Shown here: positions 11,192 to 16,385 of the stretch, piece by piece
Layout of the letters: every line of letters starts with the position of its first letter
Position numbering within the stretch: position 1 is the stretch's first letter
DNA from: JAICWP01 sp035278025
GTDB taxonomy: Bacteria; Acidobacteriota; Terriglobia; Terriglobales; Acidobacteriaceae
NCBI GenBank assembly: GCA_035278025.1
Contig: DATEJK010000204.1
Span: forward strand, 1-16,385
Length of the DNA: 16,385 bases
Reading direction: 5' to 3'
The notes under the pieces: model-generated
Database searches by the model: none
Seen by the model: only the letters and a program-made list of their open reading frames with translations
Told to the model about the DNA's origin: nothing
Program-made: the position numbers and the translations under genes

Positions 11192-11560
11192 ACAGATTGT
11201 CGCTACTCTACCTGCCAAAGTTCGCCGGGGTCAAGAAAGAAAACACCATTACTTGTGTGGCCTTCCTTCGGACCCCAGTACGTGGCATACACCATGCACT
11301 CAAAGAAGCTGAAACGGGTGAGGAAGTTAGGTCGGGGAATCGCGAGAGCAGCTTTAGGGTAGCGCAAGCCCGCCGGTGGAGCAACGAAAATGGTGCAGCG
11401 AAAACCCAACACCACAAAGGGCACGAAGTCCCACGAAGGTTCTTTATCTTCGCTTTTTTGTGTTCTTGGGGAGGCTACCCCCGAAATTGTTTCAAGGTTC
11501 ACAGGTTTCAAGGTCTCTGGCTGCTTTCGGGAAACTTTGAAATCTTGAACTGTGAAATCC
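11192..11560. other. Gene-free intergenic stretch rich in short repeats
   Basis: About 370 bases between smc and the HAD gene. The minus-strand frame 11203-11511 is open for 102 codons, but it begins with TTG inside repeat sequence, has no ribosome site and shows no family resemblance, so it is not called. The right half is made of short direct and inverted repeats, described separately. Confidence 0.5.
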
Positions 11561-11590
11561 TTAAGAATTTCCTTCGTGTCCTTTGTGGTG
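11410..11590. repeat. Composite repeat with 19-bp inverted ends
   Basis: CACCACAAAGGGCACGAAG at 11410-11428 recurs inverted at 11572-11590 with one change (18 of 19). Between them, the decamer GTTTCAAGGT occurs twice (11489-11498 and 11505-11514), followed by degenerate inverted relatives with TTTGAAAT and CTTGAAC. Sequences of this CACCACAAAGG type recur between genes in several environmental phyla, to my knowledge. The right arm reaches into the 3' end of the HAD gene. Confidence 0.6.
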
Positions 11591-12268
11591 ATCTGCGGTT
11601 AGGGTCTGCTGCAAGTCCTGCAACGACTCCACGCGCGGCAACCCGCTCTCCCGGTAGGTGCCGAAAACGTCGAACAGCATGGCCTGCATGCCCGCGCCGG
11701 TGGCGCCCACATAGTCCACGGAGTACACATCGCCCACATACAGGCTGCTCTCAGGCTGAGCTGAGAGTTGCTGCAGCGCGGCGTGAAAGATGGCGGGGTG
11801 GGGTTTTTCATGGCCTACGTTGCCGGAATCGGTATAGCCCAGAAAGCACTCGCCCAGGCCGCAACTGCGCAGCAGTCTCTCCATCCCGCCATCGGAGTTG
11901 GAAATGACGCCCAGGCGGTATTTGCGCCCCAGTTGCAACAGAACTTCGCGCGTGCCTGGCCGCACTACATCCCAGTTGCCCGAGGTGCGGCTGGCGGCCA
12001 CCAGCGCCTCGCGCAAATTCGTATCCTCCAAGCCCAGGGAGGCCAGCAGGAAAGAGTAATAGGTATCCCAGTATTGACGGTCGGTATGGCGGCCCGGAGA
12101 CGCATTAGCCCGGTCCAGTTCGGTTTTGGCCTGGCGTTCGGCGGCATGCAGTTGCTCCGGCTGGGGCTGGATGCCGCGCGCATGCAGCGCCGCCAGCGTG
12201 CGCTCCGTATTGGCGAACACCAGGGTATTGCCGGCGTCGAAGAAGATGGTGGTGAGCATAGGGGGCAT
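11561..12268 (-). CDS. HAD-superfamily hydrolase
   Basis: A 235-residue cytosolic hydrolase of the HAD superfamily. Motif I is FFDAGNTL with nucleophile Asp11; motif II is SNS (123-125); motif III Lys is Lys155 in GHEKPHP; motif IV is VGDVYSVD (178-185). The cap would be the helical block at about 20-95. The position two after the nucleophile, normally the acid/base Asp of phosphatases, is Gly13, so either the substrate or the chemistry differs from a typical phosphatase. The last nine residues (HHKGHEGNS) are encoded by an intergenic-type repeat, so the original end was probably earlier. Two ATGs (12268 and 12259) are possible starts; the first is used and no Shine-Dalgarno decides. Substrate unknown. 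Confidence 0.85.
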   Translation of the reverse strand: MPPMLTTIFFDAGNTLVFANTERTLAALHARGIQPQPEQLHAAERQAKTELDRANASPGRHTDRQYWDTYYSFLLASLGLEDTNLREALVAASRTSGNWDVVRPGTREVLLQLGRKYRLGVISNSDGGMERLLRSCGLGECFLGYTDSGNVGHEKPHPAIFHAALQQLSAQPESSLYVGDVYSVDYVGATGAGMQAMLFDVFGTYRESGLPRVESLQDLQQTLTADHHKGHEGNS

Positions 12269-12299
12269 ACTGGTAAGCAGCGCTCAGCCGTGCAGAGGC

Positions 12300-12430
12300 A
12301 CTTAGCAGTTAGCACTTAGTCCCTTCACCATTTTTCCCAGCCCCCAGGTAACGTTCAAGGGCTAAATGCTAAGTGCTAAATGCTAAGTGCTCTCATCACC
12401 GGCTGCAATGCTGAGTGCTGGTTGCTTTCT
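12300..12430. repeat. Heptamer repeat array forming a long inverted repeat
   Basis: Four tandem heptamers GCTAAAT, GCTAAGT, GCTAAAT, GCTAAGT occupy 12361-12388, so a 14-bp unit is repeated exactly twice. Three heptamers of the inverse orientation (ACTTAGC, AGTTAGC, ACTTAGT) occupy 12300-12320. CCCTT (12321-12325) and AAGGG (12357-12361) extend the pairing, leaving a 31-base loop. Degenerate units GCTGAGT, GCTGGTT and GCTTTCT at 12410-12430 reach the stop codon of the thioredoxin gene. This fills the space between the HAD and thioredoxin genes. Confidence 0.75.
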
Positions 12431-12920
12431 ACAATTTACTCAGAAAGTCCAGGATTTCCGGCTCATTCCAGTCCACCGCGCCAATGAACTTGCGCCGCAG
12501 AATGCCTCGCCGGTCAATGATGTAGGTTTCGGGAAACTTGAAAGTGCCATACAGCGTATTACTCTTTTGGTCGGGATCGCGGACGGTCAGGAAATCCACC
12601 TTGTGATCCTTGAGGAACTGCCGGTAAGCGTTCCCGTCCACGTCCACGCTAACGCCCACCACCTCTACACCGCGGTCCTTGAATTTGGTTTGCAGTTGCT
12701 CGAGCGAAGGCAGCTCCTGAATGCAGGGCGGGCACCAGGTGGCCCAGAAGTTCAGCACCACGACCTTTTCGCGCAAATTATGCAAGCTGACCGAAGTGGC
12801 GCCGTCCTGCACGGTGAAATCGGGGGCCGGATTGCCGATACGCGGAGGATGCGAGCCACGATAGCAGGCTGCCAGGGCCAGGGTCAGGGCCAGCAGAAGG
12901 GGCCAGGAAATCCGCTTCAC
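12429..12920 (-). CDS. TlpA/ResA-like thioredoxin lipoprotein
   Basis: A 163-residue thiol-disulfide oxidoreductase placed outside the cytoplasm. Residues 1-19 are a lipoprotein signal with lipobox LAAC (Cys19). The domain shows the AhpC/TSA-TlpA pattern: NPAPDFTVQDG (30-40), VVVLNFWATWCPPC with the redox pair Cys63/Cys66, the family insert after the first strand, and cis-Pro130 in KFPETYIID. Such proteins reduce disulfides in cytochrome c maturation or other envelope proteins; no cytochrome gene is nearby, so the client is unknown. The frame is open far upstream, but GTG at 12920 is chosen because it gives the proper lipoprotein signal. That GTG coincides with the predicted start of transcription, so the message may be leaderless. 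Confidence 0.88.
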   Translation of the reverse strand: MKRISWPLLLALTLALAACYRGSHPPRIGNPAPDFTVQDGATSVSLHNLREKVVVLNFWATWCPPCIQELPSLEQLQTKFKDRGVEVVGVSVDVDGNAYRQFLKDHKVDFLTVRDPDQKSNTLYGTFKFPETYIIDRRGILRRKFIGAVDWNEPEILDFLSKL

Positions 12921-12925
12921 GCAGC

Positions 12926-12931
12926 TATAAT
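12926..12931 (+). promoter_or_regulatory. Candidate -10 for the glycosyltransferase/pterin operon
   Basis: A perfect TATAAT on the plus strand. Transcription would start near 12938, eight bases before the ATG at 12946. No good -35 hexamer is visible at 16-18 bp. It overlaps the minus-strand -10 of the thioredoxin gene. Confidence 0.4.
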
Positions 12932-12955
12932 AGCTGATTCGGCCTATGGTGTCAG
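12927..12955 (-). promoter_or_regulatory. Promoter for the thioredoxin lipoprotein gene
   Basis: On the minus strand, CTGACA (12950-12955, five of six consensus), a 17-base spacer and TATTAT (12927-12932). The predicted start of transcription, seven bases on, is base 12920, the first G of the GTG start codon. The -35 lies inside the coding sequence of the divergent glycosyltransferase gene. Confidence 0.5.
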
Positions 12956-14070
12956 AGTCCCCAGCAGGTGCCGGCCGCGGCGGCGCGCCGGTAGTTTCGG
13001 TGATTGTGCCCGCGCGCAACGAGGAAGCCTCGCTGGGCGCCTGCCTGCAATCCCTTGTCAGCCAGGCGGGGATCGAGCACGAAATCATCGTGGTGGACGA
13101 TGCCTCTACCGACCGCACTCGTGAAATTGCCCAGTCGTTTGCCGGCGTGCGGTTGATAGAAGCTGCGCCTCTGCAGCCAGGGTCCACGGGGAAGTGCAAT
13201 GCCCTGTTGTGCGGCGTGCGGCAGGCCCGGGGCAAGTGGTTCCTGTTCACCGATGCCGACACCGTCCATTTTCCCGCCTCGCTGGCGGCAAGTCTCCAGG
13301 AAGCGCAAGAGCACCAGGCCGCGCTGCTTTCCTATTCGCCCCGGCAGGAAGTGCATGGCTTCTGGGAAAGGGCGGTCATGCCCGTAATTTTTTCGGAACT
13401 GACCCGCGTCTATCGCACCGAAGAAATTAACGACCCCGCCTCGCCCGCGGCCGCGGCCAACGGCCAATACCTGCTGATCAGCCGCGAAGCTTACGACGCC
13501 ATAGGCGGCCACGCCGCCGTCATGCGCAGCCTGCTGGAGGACGTGGAGCTGGCGCGCGCCGTGAAGCGCTCGGGGCGACGTATCCGTTTCCGCTACGGCG
13601 GCGACCGGGTGCGCGCCCGCATGTACCGCAGCTTTGCCCAGCTTTGCGAGGGCTGGACCAAGAACCTGGCCCTGCTGTTTGACTCGCCGCGGCGCCTGGC
13701 GCTCCGGCGCGGCAGTGAGTTCATTGTCATCGTGGGTGGCGCGGCGGTCACAATCGTGGCGGCTGCCCGCCTGCAGCCCACCGCGGCCGTGGCGGCGGGA
13801 AGCATTGCGGGCGCGAGCTATCTGCTGTTTCTGCGCCGCATTCGCCGCGCCCACTTTGGCTGGGACGCCAATCTCCTGGCCTTGCTCGGTTTGCCGGTTT
13901 TCGTGTCACTTTTGCTGGGCTCGCAACTCTCTCATAGGCAAGGCTCGGTAACGTGGAAAGGTCGCACCTATGGCGCAGCCGGCAGTATCGCCAATCCGGA
14001 GGCGGGGAGGGGTTCAGGTTTCCCGCCTGATCCACGTAAGCGCGACGCTGCTGCGCCGGGGAGAATCTAA
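12946..14070 (+). CDS. Membrane-associated GT2 family glycosyltransferase
   Basis: A 374-residue inverting glycosyltransferase of family GT2. The GT-A domain spans about 17-245: VSVIVPARNEEASL (17-30), VVDDASTD (49-56), GKCNALLCG (82-90), the metal-binding TDADT (102-106), the acid pair ED (199-200) in LLEDVELARAVK, and QLCEGWTKN (232-240) at the usual Q/RxxRW position. Two or three hydrophobic segments follow (about 258-290 and 309-326), then SVTWKGRTY (334-342). This ending and the middle region recall the hopanoid-associated HpnI/HpnB and ceramide-type glucosyltransferases, so a lipid acceptor is likely (inference). It is the first gene of a plus-strand unit: the next ATG is eight bases after its stop. 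No Shine-Dalgarno precedes its ATG. Confidence 0.85.
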   Translation: MVSESPAGAGRGGAPVVSVIVPARNEEASLGACLQSLVSQAGIEHEIIVVDDASTDRTREIAQSFAGVRLIEAAPLQPGSTGKCNALLCGVRQARGKWFLFTDADTVHFPASLAASLQEAQEHQAALLSYSPRQEVHGFWERAVMPVIFSELTRVYRTEEINDPASPAAAANGQYLLISREAYDAIGGHAAVMRSLLEDVELARAVKRSGRRIRFRYGGDRVRARMYRSFAQLCEGWTKNLALLFDSPRRLALRRGSEFIVIVGGAAVTIVAAARLQPTAAVAAGSIAGASYLLFLRRIRRAHFGWDANLLALLGLPVFVSLLLGSQLSHRQGSVTWKGRTYGAAGSIANPEAGRGSGFPPDPRKRDAAAPGRI

Positions 14071-14078
14071 GCATCGCC

Positions 14079-14486
14079 ATGGTTTACCTGACCCGCAAAG
14101 CCGAATTTTCCGCCTCGCACTATTACCACAATCCGCAGTTCACCCCGGAGGAGAACCAGCGCATTTTCGGCAAATGCAACAATCCCAACGGCCACGGCCA
14201 CAACTACACCCTGGAAGTCACGGTCAAGGGCGAGGTGGACCCGCGCTCTGGCTTCGTGGTGGATTTGAAACAGCTGAAGGAAATCCTGAACCGGGAAGTG
14301 CTGGACGCGCTCGACCACCGCTTTCTCAACAAGGAAGTACCGGAGTTTGCCACCCGTATTCCCACCACCGAGAACATCGCTATTTCCGTATGGCAGAGGC
14401 TGCAATCGCGCCTGGAGCGGGCGCAACTGCATCGTGTGCGGGTGTACGAGACCCCCGACCTGTTTGTGGACTACTACGGCGAATGA
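14079..14486 (+). CDS. 6-pyruvoyl-tetrahydropterin synthase, catalytically complete copy
   Basis: A 135-residue PTPS/QueD-superfamily enzyme. PTPS turns dihydroneopterin triphosphate into 6-pyruvoyl-tetrahydropterin. The zinc ligands are His14 (SASH), His39 and His41 (GHGHNY). The catalytic set is complete: Cys33 in GKCNNPNGHGH, Asp79-His80 in LDHRFLN, and the pterin-binding Glu124 in VYETPD. The Cys-x5-His-Gly-His spacing is that of true PTPS (including mammalian PTPS) and not the Cys-x3-His-Gly-His of queuosine QueD, so biopterin synthesis is favoured, although automated annotation may say queD or 6-carboxytetrahydropterin synthase. Its stop overlaps the start of the second copy (ATGA). No strong ribosome site is seen near its ATG; GGGGAGA lies about 15 bases upstream. 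Confidence 0.88.
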   Translation: MVYLTRKAEFSASHYYHNPQFTPEENQRIFGKCNNPNGHGHNYTLEVTVKGEVDPRSGFVVDLKQLKEILNREVLDALDHRFLNKEVPEFATRIPTTENIAISVWQRLQSRLERAQLHRVRVYETPDLFVDYYGE

Positions 14487-14905
14487 AAGCCCACCTCACC
14501 CGCCGCTACTGGTTTTCGGCCTCGCACCGGCTGCACAGCGACGCCATGTCGGAGGAAGAGAACCGCCGCACCTACGGCAAGTGCAACAACCCGCACGGCC
14601 ACGGCCACAATTACGCGCTTGAGGTCACGGTGAGCGGGCCGGTGGACCAGGCCACGGGCATGGTCTGCAACCTGGTGGATCTGGACGACTTTGTGCAGGC
14701 GCAGATTCTGGAACGCTTTGGGCATGAGAATCTGAACACGCTGGAAGCGTTTCGCCGGCGCGTGCCCACCACGGAAAACTTGTGCCGCGAGATTTTCGAA
14801 ATATTGCAGCGCGGATTCACCGCCGCTCATCTGGAAAAGGTACGGCTGGAGGAGACTATGATGAACTCCTTCGAGTACGCCGGAGACGCGGAAGTTTGTA
14901 AATAG
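14483..14905 (+). CDS. Second PTPS paralogue, catalytic Asp replaced by Gly
   Basis: A 140-residue paralogue of the preceding gene. It keeps the zinc ligands His15, His40 and His42, the cysteine Cys34 in GKCNNPHGHGH, the PTTEN motif (95-99) and Glu124 in LEETMMN. The Asp-His pair of the family is changed to Gly80-His81 (FGHENLN). It also carries a longer C-terminal tail ending EYAGDAEVCK. In PTPS, Asp and His of this pair help the cysteine act as base, so this copy may be weaker, altered in specificity, or a partner subunit of the first (inference; PTPS is a hexamer). The start ATG at 14483 overlaps the upstream stop by four bases; the frame is open further upstream but that part is antiparallel nonsense over the first copy. 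folE follows 17 bases later. Confidence 0.88.
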   Translation: MKAHLTRRYWFSASHRLHSDAMSEEENRRTYGKCNNPHGHGHNYALEVTVSGPVDQATGMVCNLVDLDDFVQAQILERFGHENLNTLEAFRRRVPTTENLCREIFEILQRGFTAAHLEKVRLEETMMNSFEYAGDAEVCK

Positions 14906-14922
14906 CGAACACGGGGGACAAC

Positions 14923-15522
14923 ATGAAGTCCACAACCGAAGTCAGCACCATAACCAGCGCCAGCTTCGAGGAACTGGTGCGGGAAATGATTATTCGCCTG
15001 GGCGAAGACCCGCAGCGCGAAGGCTTGGAGCGCACGCCCGAGCGCGTGCATCGCGCTCTGGAGCAGCTCACGCGGGGCTACAAGGAAGATGCGGAGGCGA
15101 TCCTGCGCGGCGCCCTGTTCAGCGTCGGCTACGACGAGATGGTCATCGTTAAAGATATTGAGATGTTCAGCCTGTGCGAGCACCACCTGCTGCCCTTCTT
15201 CGGCAAGGTGCACATCGCCTATATTCCCAACGGCAAGGTGATCGGCTTGAGCAAGCTGCCGCGCCTGGTGGAGGTGTTTGCCCGCCGCCTGCAGGTGCAG
15301 GAGCGCCTGACTATGCAGATTGCGGAAACCATCCAGAACGCCATCGAACCCCAGGGAGTAGGCGTGGTCATCGAGGCGCGCCACCTGTGCATGATGATGC
15401 GCGGGGTGGAAAAGCAGCATTCGGCGGCGGTAACTTCCTCTATGCTGGGCTGCTTCCGCGATTGCAAGGAAACGCGGGAGGAATTCCTGTCTCTCATTCG
15501 CCAGCGTCCCAACGGGGTGTGA
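14923..15522 (+). CDS. folE: GTP cyclohydrolase I
   Basis: FolE (type IA) converts GTP to 7,8-dihydroneopterin triphosphate, the shared precursor of folate, biopterin and queuosine. The 199-residue protein has the family features: GEDPQREGLERTPERV (27-42), the zinc-binding SLCEHHLLPF with Cys85 and His88, YIPNGKVIGLSKLPRLVEVFARRLQ-type core (100-124), QERLTMQIA (126-134), and the third zinc ligand Cys156 in HLCMMMRGVEK. The variable N terminus is short (about 13 residues). A purine-rich GGGGGA precedes the ATG by six bases. Its place right behind two PTPS genes supports a dedicated pterin unit. I see no hairpin terminator directly after the stop. Confidence 0.97.
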   Translation: MKSTTEVSTITSASFEELVREMIIRLGEDPQREGLERTPERVHRALEQLTRGYKEDAEAILRGALFSVGYDEMVIVKDIEMFSLCEHHLLPFFGKVHIAYIPNGKVIGLSKLPRLVEVFARRLQVQERLTMQIAETIQNAIEPQGVGVVIEARHLCMMMRGVEKQHSAAVTSSMLGCFRDCKETREEFLSLIRQRPNGV

Positions 15523-15544
15523 GCCCGTTTTTCACTACAGCCGA

Positions 15545-15573
15545 GGGAACGTTCCGTCTGTCCCCGGGTTCCC
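15545..15573 (+). repeat. Left arm of 29-bp inverted repeat (REP-like)
   Basis: Matches the reverse complement of 16258-16286 at 27 of 29 positions (differences at arm positions 9 and 22). The arm itself begins GGGAAC and ends GTTCCC, so each copy can fold as a small hairpin, as REP-type elements do. It lies 22 bases after folE. Confidence 0.8.
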
Positions 15574-15607
15574 CGGTGATGTTAAGGATGCCGATAAGGG
15601 TGCAAGT

Positions 15608-15835
15608 TTGGCTACTACGGCAACGACCCTGCTCGGCTTTGGCGCACTCATCAAAACCGGGAATCCTGAGACTGCGAGTTTTTATGCAGGTTTTGAGTCG
15701 CTCTTTGCTTCCGGTGTGAAGGGAGGCCTTTCGGGGCAGATATTTGAAAGCGGAGTTCAAGGGCTACTGGACACGACAGAAATGGGCCAAAACATTGCGG
15801 ACCTCATAGGTCTCAATGGAACTTGCAAAGATTGA
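15608..15835 (+). CDS. Probable C-terminal remnant of a larger protein
   Basis: A 75-codon frame from a TTG codon to TGA, with protein-like codon use (Gly, Ala, Thr, Leu, Phe rich; ends IADLIGLNGTCKD). It has no ATG and no Shine-Dalgarno, and protein-like sequence in the same frame (VKDADKGASL) begins right after the left repeat arm at 15574. The simplest reading is the tail of a longer gene whose front was lost at the repeat. The Gly-rich, mildly hydrophobic character resembles the C-terminal ends of RHS or other large secreted proteins, but I recognise no domain. It could also be an expressed small protein. The next frame starts 22 bases after its stop. Confidence 0.4.
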   Translation: MATTATTLLGFGALIKTGNPETASFYAGFESLFASGVKGGLSGQIFESGVQGLLDTTEMGQNIADLIGLNGTCKD

Positions 15836-15857
15836 AAGCTGCGGGAGAGCACATCTC

Positions 15858-16241
15858 ATGAGAACAATTCTCGTTCTCGCTATTGGTGATTCGGCAATTT
15901 TGCTGACATTGGTTCTCTTGGTCCAGCATCACTTAATTGCTATGTATCCTACAATGCTCTTAACATTCATGGCAGTCTGTGTTCTCAGCGCTTGGATATT
16001 ACTTAAGGCGATAAGGAAGAGTTCTCTCCTGAATAGGACTCCGGTTGAGGGAATGGGCCACAGGGGGACGACCCGCCTAATTTGGTTCTTTTCAGTCGCG
16101 TTTCTTATCAGTATTATTTTCGCAGGTGTCAAGAAAGATCCCCGTTACGCAATAGAAGCTTTAGGGGGTGCATTGATTGTCGGTTATTTTGTGTTCTTGT
16201 TACGCAAATTAGAACGCGACAAATTGCAACGAAACAAATAG
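15858..16241 (+). CDS. Small hypothetical membrane protein with four predicted helices
   Basis: A 127-residue protein. ATG 15858 is preferred over the in-frame ATG at 15816 because GGGAGAG (15843-15849) lies eight bases upstream and the hydrophobic N terminus then starts at once. Four hydrophobic segments are visible at about 4-23, 31-50, 73-91 and 100-117, with basic loops (KAIRKSS, RKLERDKLQRNK) suggesting cytoplasmic ends. No family is recognised. Base composition is clearly lower in G+C than the neighbours: 15901-15960 has 25 G+C of 60, against 42 of 60 at 13201-13260. It sits with the preceding gene tail between inverted repeats, suggesting acquisition by transfer. A tail-plus-membrane-protein pair can be a toxin/immunity remnant, but nothing here proves it. 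Confidence 0.6.
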   Translation: MRTILVLAIGDSAILLTLVLLVQHHLIAMYPTMLLTFMAVCVLSAWILLKAIRKSSLLNRTPVEGMGHRGTTRLIWFFSVAFLISIIFAGVKKDPRYAIEALGGALIVGYFVFLLRKLERDKLQRNK

Positions 16242-16257
16242 GAAGGCTCTGGCTTCA

Positions 16258-16286
16258 GGGAACCTGGGGACAGACGGGACGTTCCC
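16258..16286 (-). repeat. Right arm of 29-bp inverted repeat (REP-like)
   Basis: Reverse complement of 15545-15573 at 27 of 29 positions. It begins 16 bases after the stop of the membrane-protein gene. The undecamer CCTGGGGACAG inside it (16263-16273) recurs in direct orientation at 16312-16322. Confidence 0.8.
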
Positions 16287-16322
16287 CGGCTTTTGTCCCA
16301 CTCAGGGGCAGCCTGGGGACAG

Positions 16323-16380
16323 GGCGGGTGGCCCACCCTTTCCCATTCATCGGCGGGTGGCCCATCCTTTCCCATTCACC
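16323..16380. repeat. Two tandem 29-bp repeats with internal palindrome
   Basis: Units 16323-16351 and 16352-16380 agree at 27 of 29 positions. The first contains a 6-bp stem GGGTGG/CCACCC around a single C; in the second, one stem base is changed. The window ends five bases later, so the array may continue. No coding frame through it is convincing. Confidence 0.7.
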
Positions 16381-16385
16381 CCGCA

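Noticed and set aside
11203..11511. 102-codon minus-strand frame between smc and the HAD gene
   Set aside because: It begins with TTG in repeat sequence, has no ribosome site, and part of it is encoded by the repeat itself. A decayed gene in its second half cannot be excluded.
12921..13262. Upstream extension of the thioredoxin frame
   Set aside because: The extra codons are antisense to the glycosyltransferase start and would bury the lipoprotein signal; GTG at 12920 gives a proper lipobox at Cys19.
13970..14482. Upstream extension of the second PTPS frame
   Set aside because: The frame is open but overlaps the glycosyltransferase end and the first PTPS gene. PTPS homology starts at the ATG at 14483.
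15816..15857. Earlier ATG for the membrane protein
   Set aside because: It overlaps the preceding frame, adds a polar stretch before the first helix and lacks a ribosome site, whereas 15858 has one.
16323..16380. Possible CRISPR repeats
   Set aside because: The two 29-bp units are directly adjacent with no spacer between them and no cas gene is present.

Overview
The window looks like a chromosomal segment of a GC-rich, Gram-negative (diderm) soil-type bacterium, most probably an Acidobacteriota of the Terriglobia group. This rests on the mix of periplasmic TPR proteins, a small secreted protein with an LPQTA-type tail, a Fis-type HTH protein beside purC/cvpA, an unusually long SMC, and many short intergenic repeats of the kind I associate with that phylum. 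The taxonomic call is inference; no rRNA or tRNA gene is present.

Layout. 1-2754 (minus): a TPR lipoprotein-like/periplasmic protein translationally coupled (ATGA) to a membrane-bound NfeD/ClpP-class serine protease that runs off the left edge. 2898-3236 (plus): a small secreted protein with a sortase-like C-terminal tail and its own terminator. 3613-5007 (plus): a secreted TPR protein with a strong terminator behind it. 5095-6923 (minus): purC, cvpA and a Fis-type HTH gene in one probable operon with a clear sigma70-type promoter. 7175-11077 (minus): smc, 1300 codons, with an extra acidic-then-basic block of roughly 100 residues in its N-terminal ATPase head. 11561-12268 (minus): a HAD hydrolase. 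12429-12920 (minus): a TlpA/ResA-like thioredoxin lipoprotein. 12946-15522 (plus): a tightly packed operon of a GT2 membrane glycosyltransferase, two tandem 6-pyruvoyl-tetrahydropterin synthase paralogues and folE. 15545-16286: an AT-richer islet holding a gene tail and a four-helix membrane protein, bounded by a 29-bp inverted repeat. 16323-16380: two tandem 29-bp palindromic repeats.

How the genes work together. FolE makes dihydroneopterin triphosphate and PTPS converts it to 6-pyruvoyl-tetrahydropterin; both PTPS copies carry the Cys-x5-His-Gly-His signature of true PTPS rather than the Cys-x3-His-Gly-His of QueD, which points to a tetrahydrobiopterin-type pterin. The second copy lacks the catalytic Asp. 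purC serves purine synthesis, which also supplies the GTP used by FolE. smc serves chromosome segregation. The GT2 and thioredoxin genes are divergent across only 25 bp with overlapping -10 elements.

The parts most worth a second look are the inverted-repeat islet near the right end, the PTPS duplication with a lost catalytic residue, the LPQTA tail in a diderm, the SMC head insertion, the overlapping divergent promoter with a predicted leaderless start, and the heptamer repeat hairpin between the HAD and thioredoxin genes. None of these is proven to be a new system by sequence alone.
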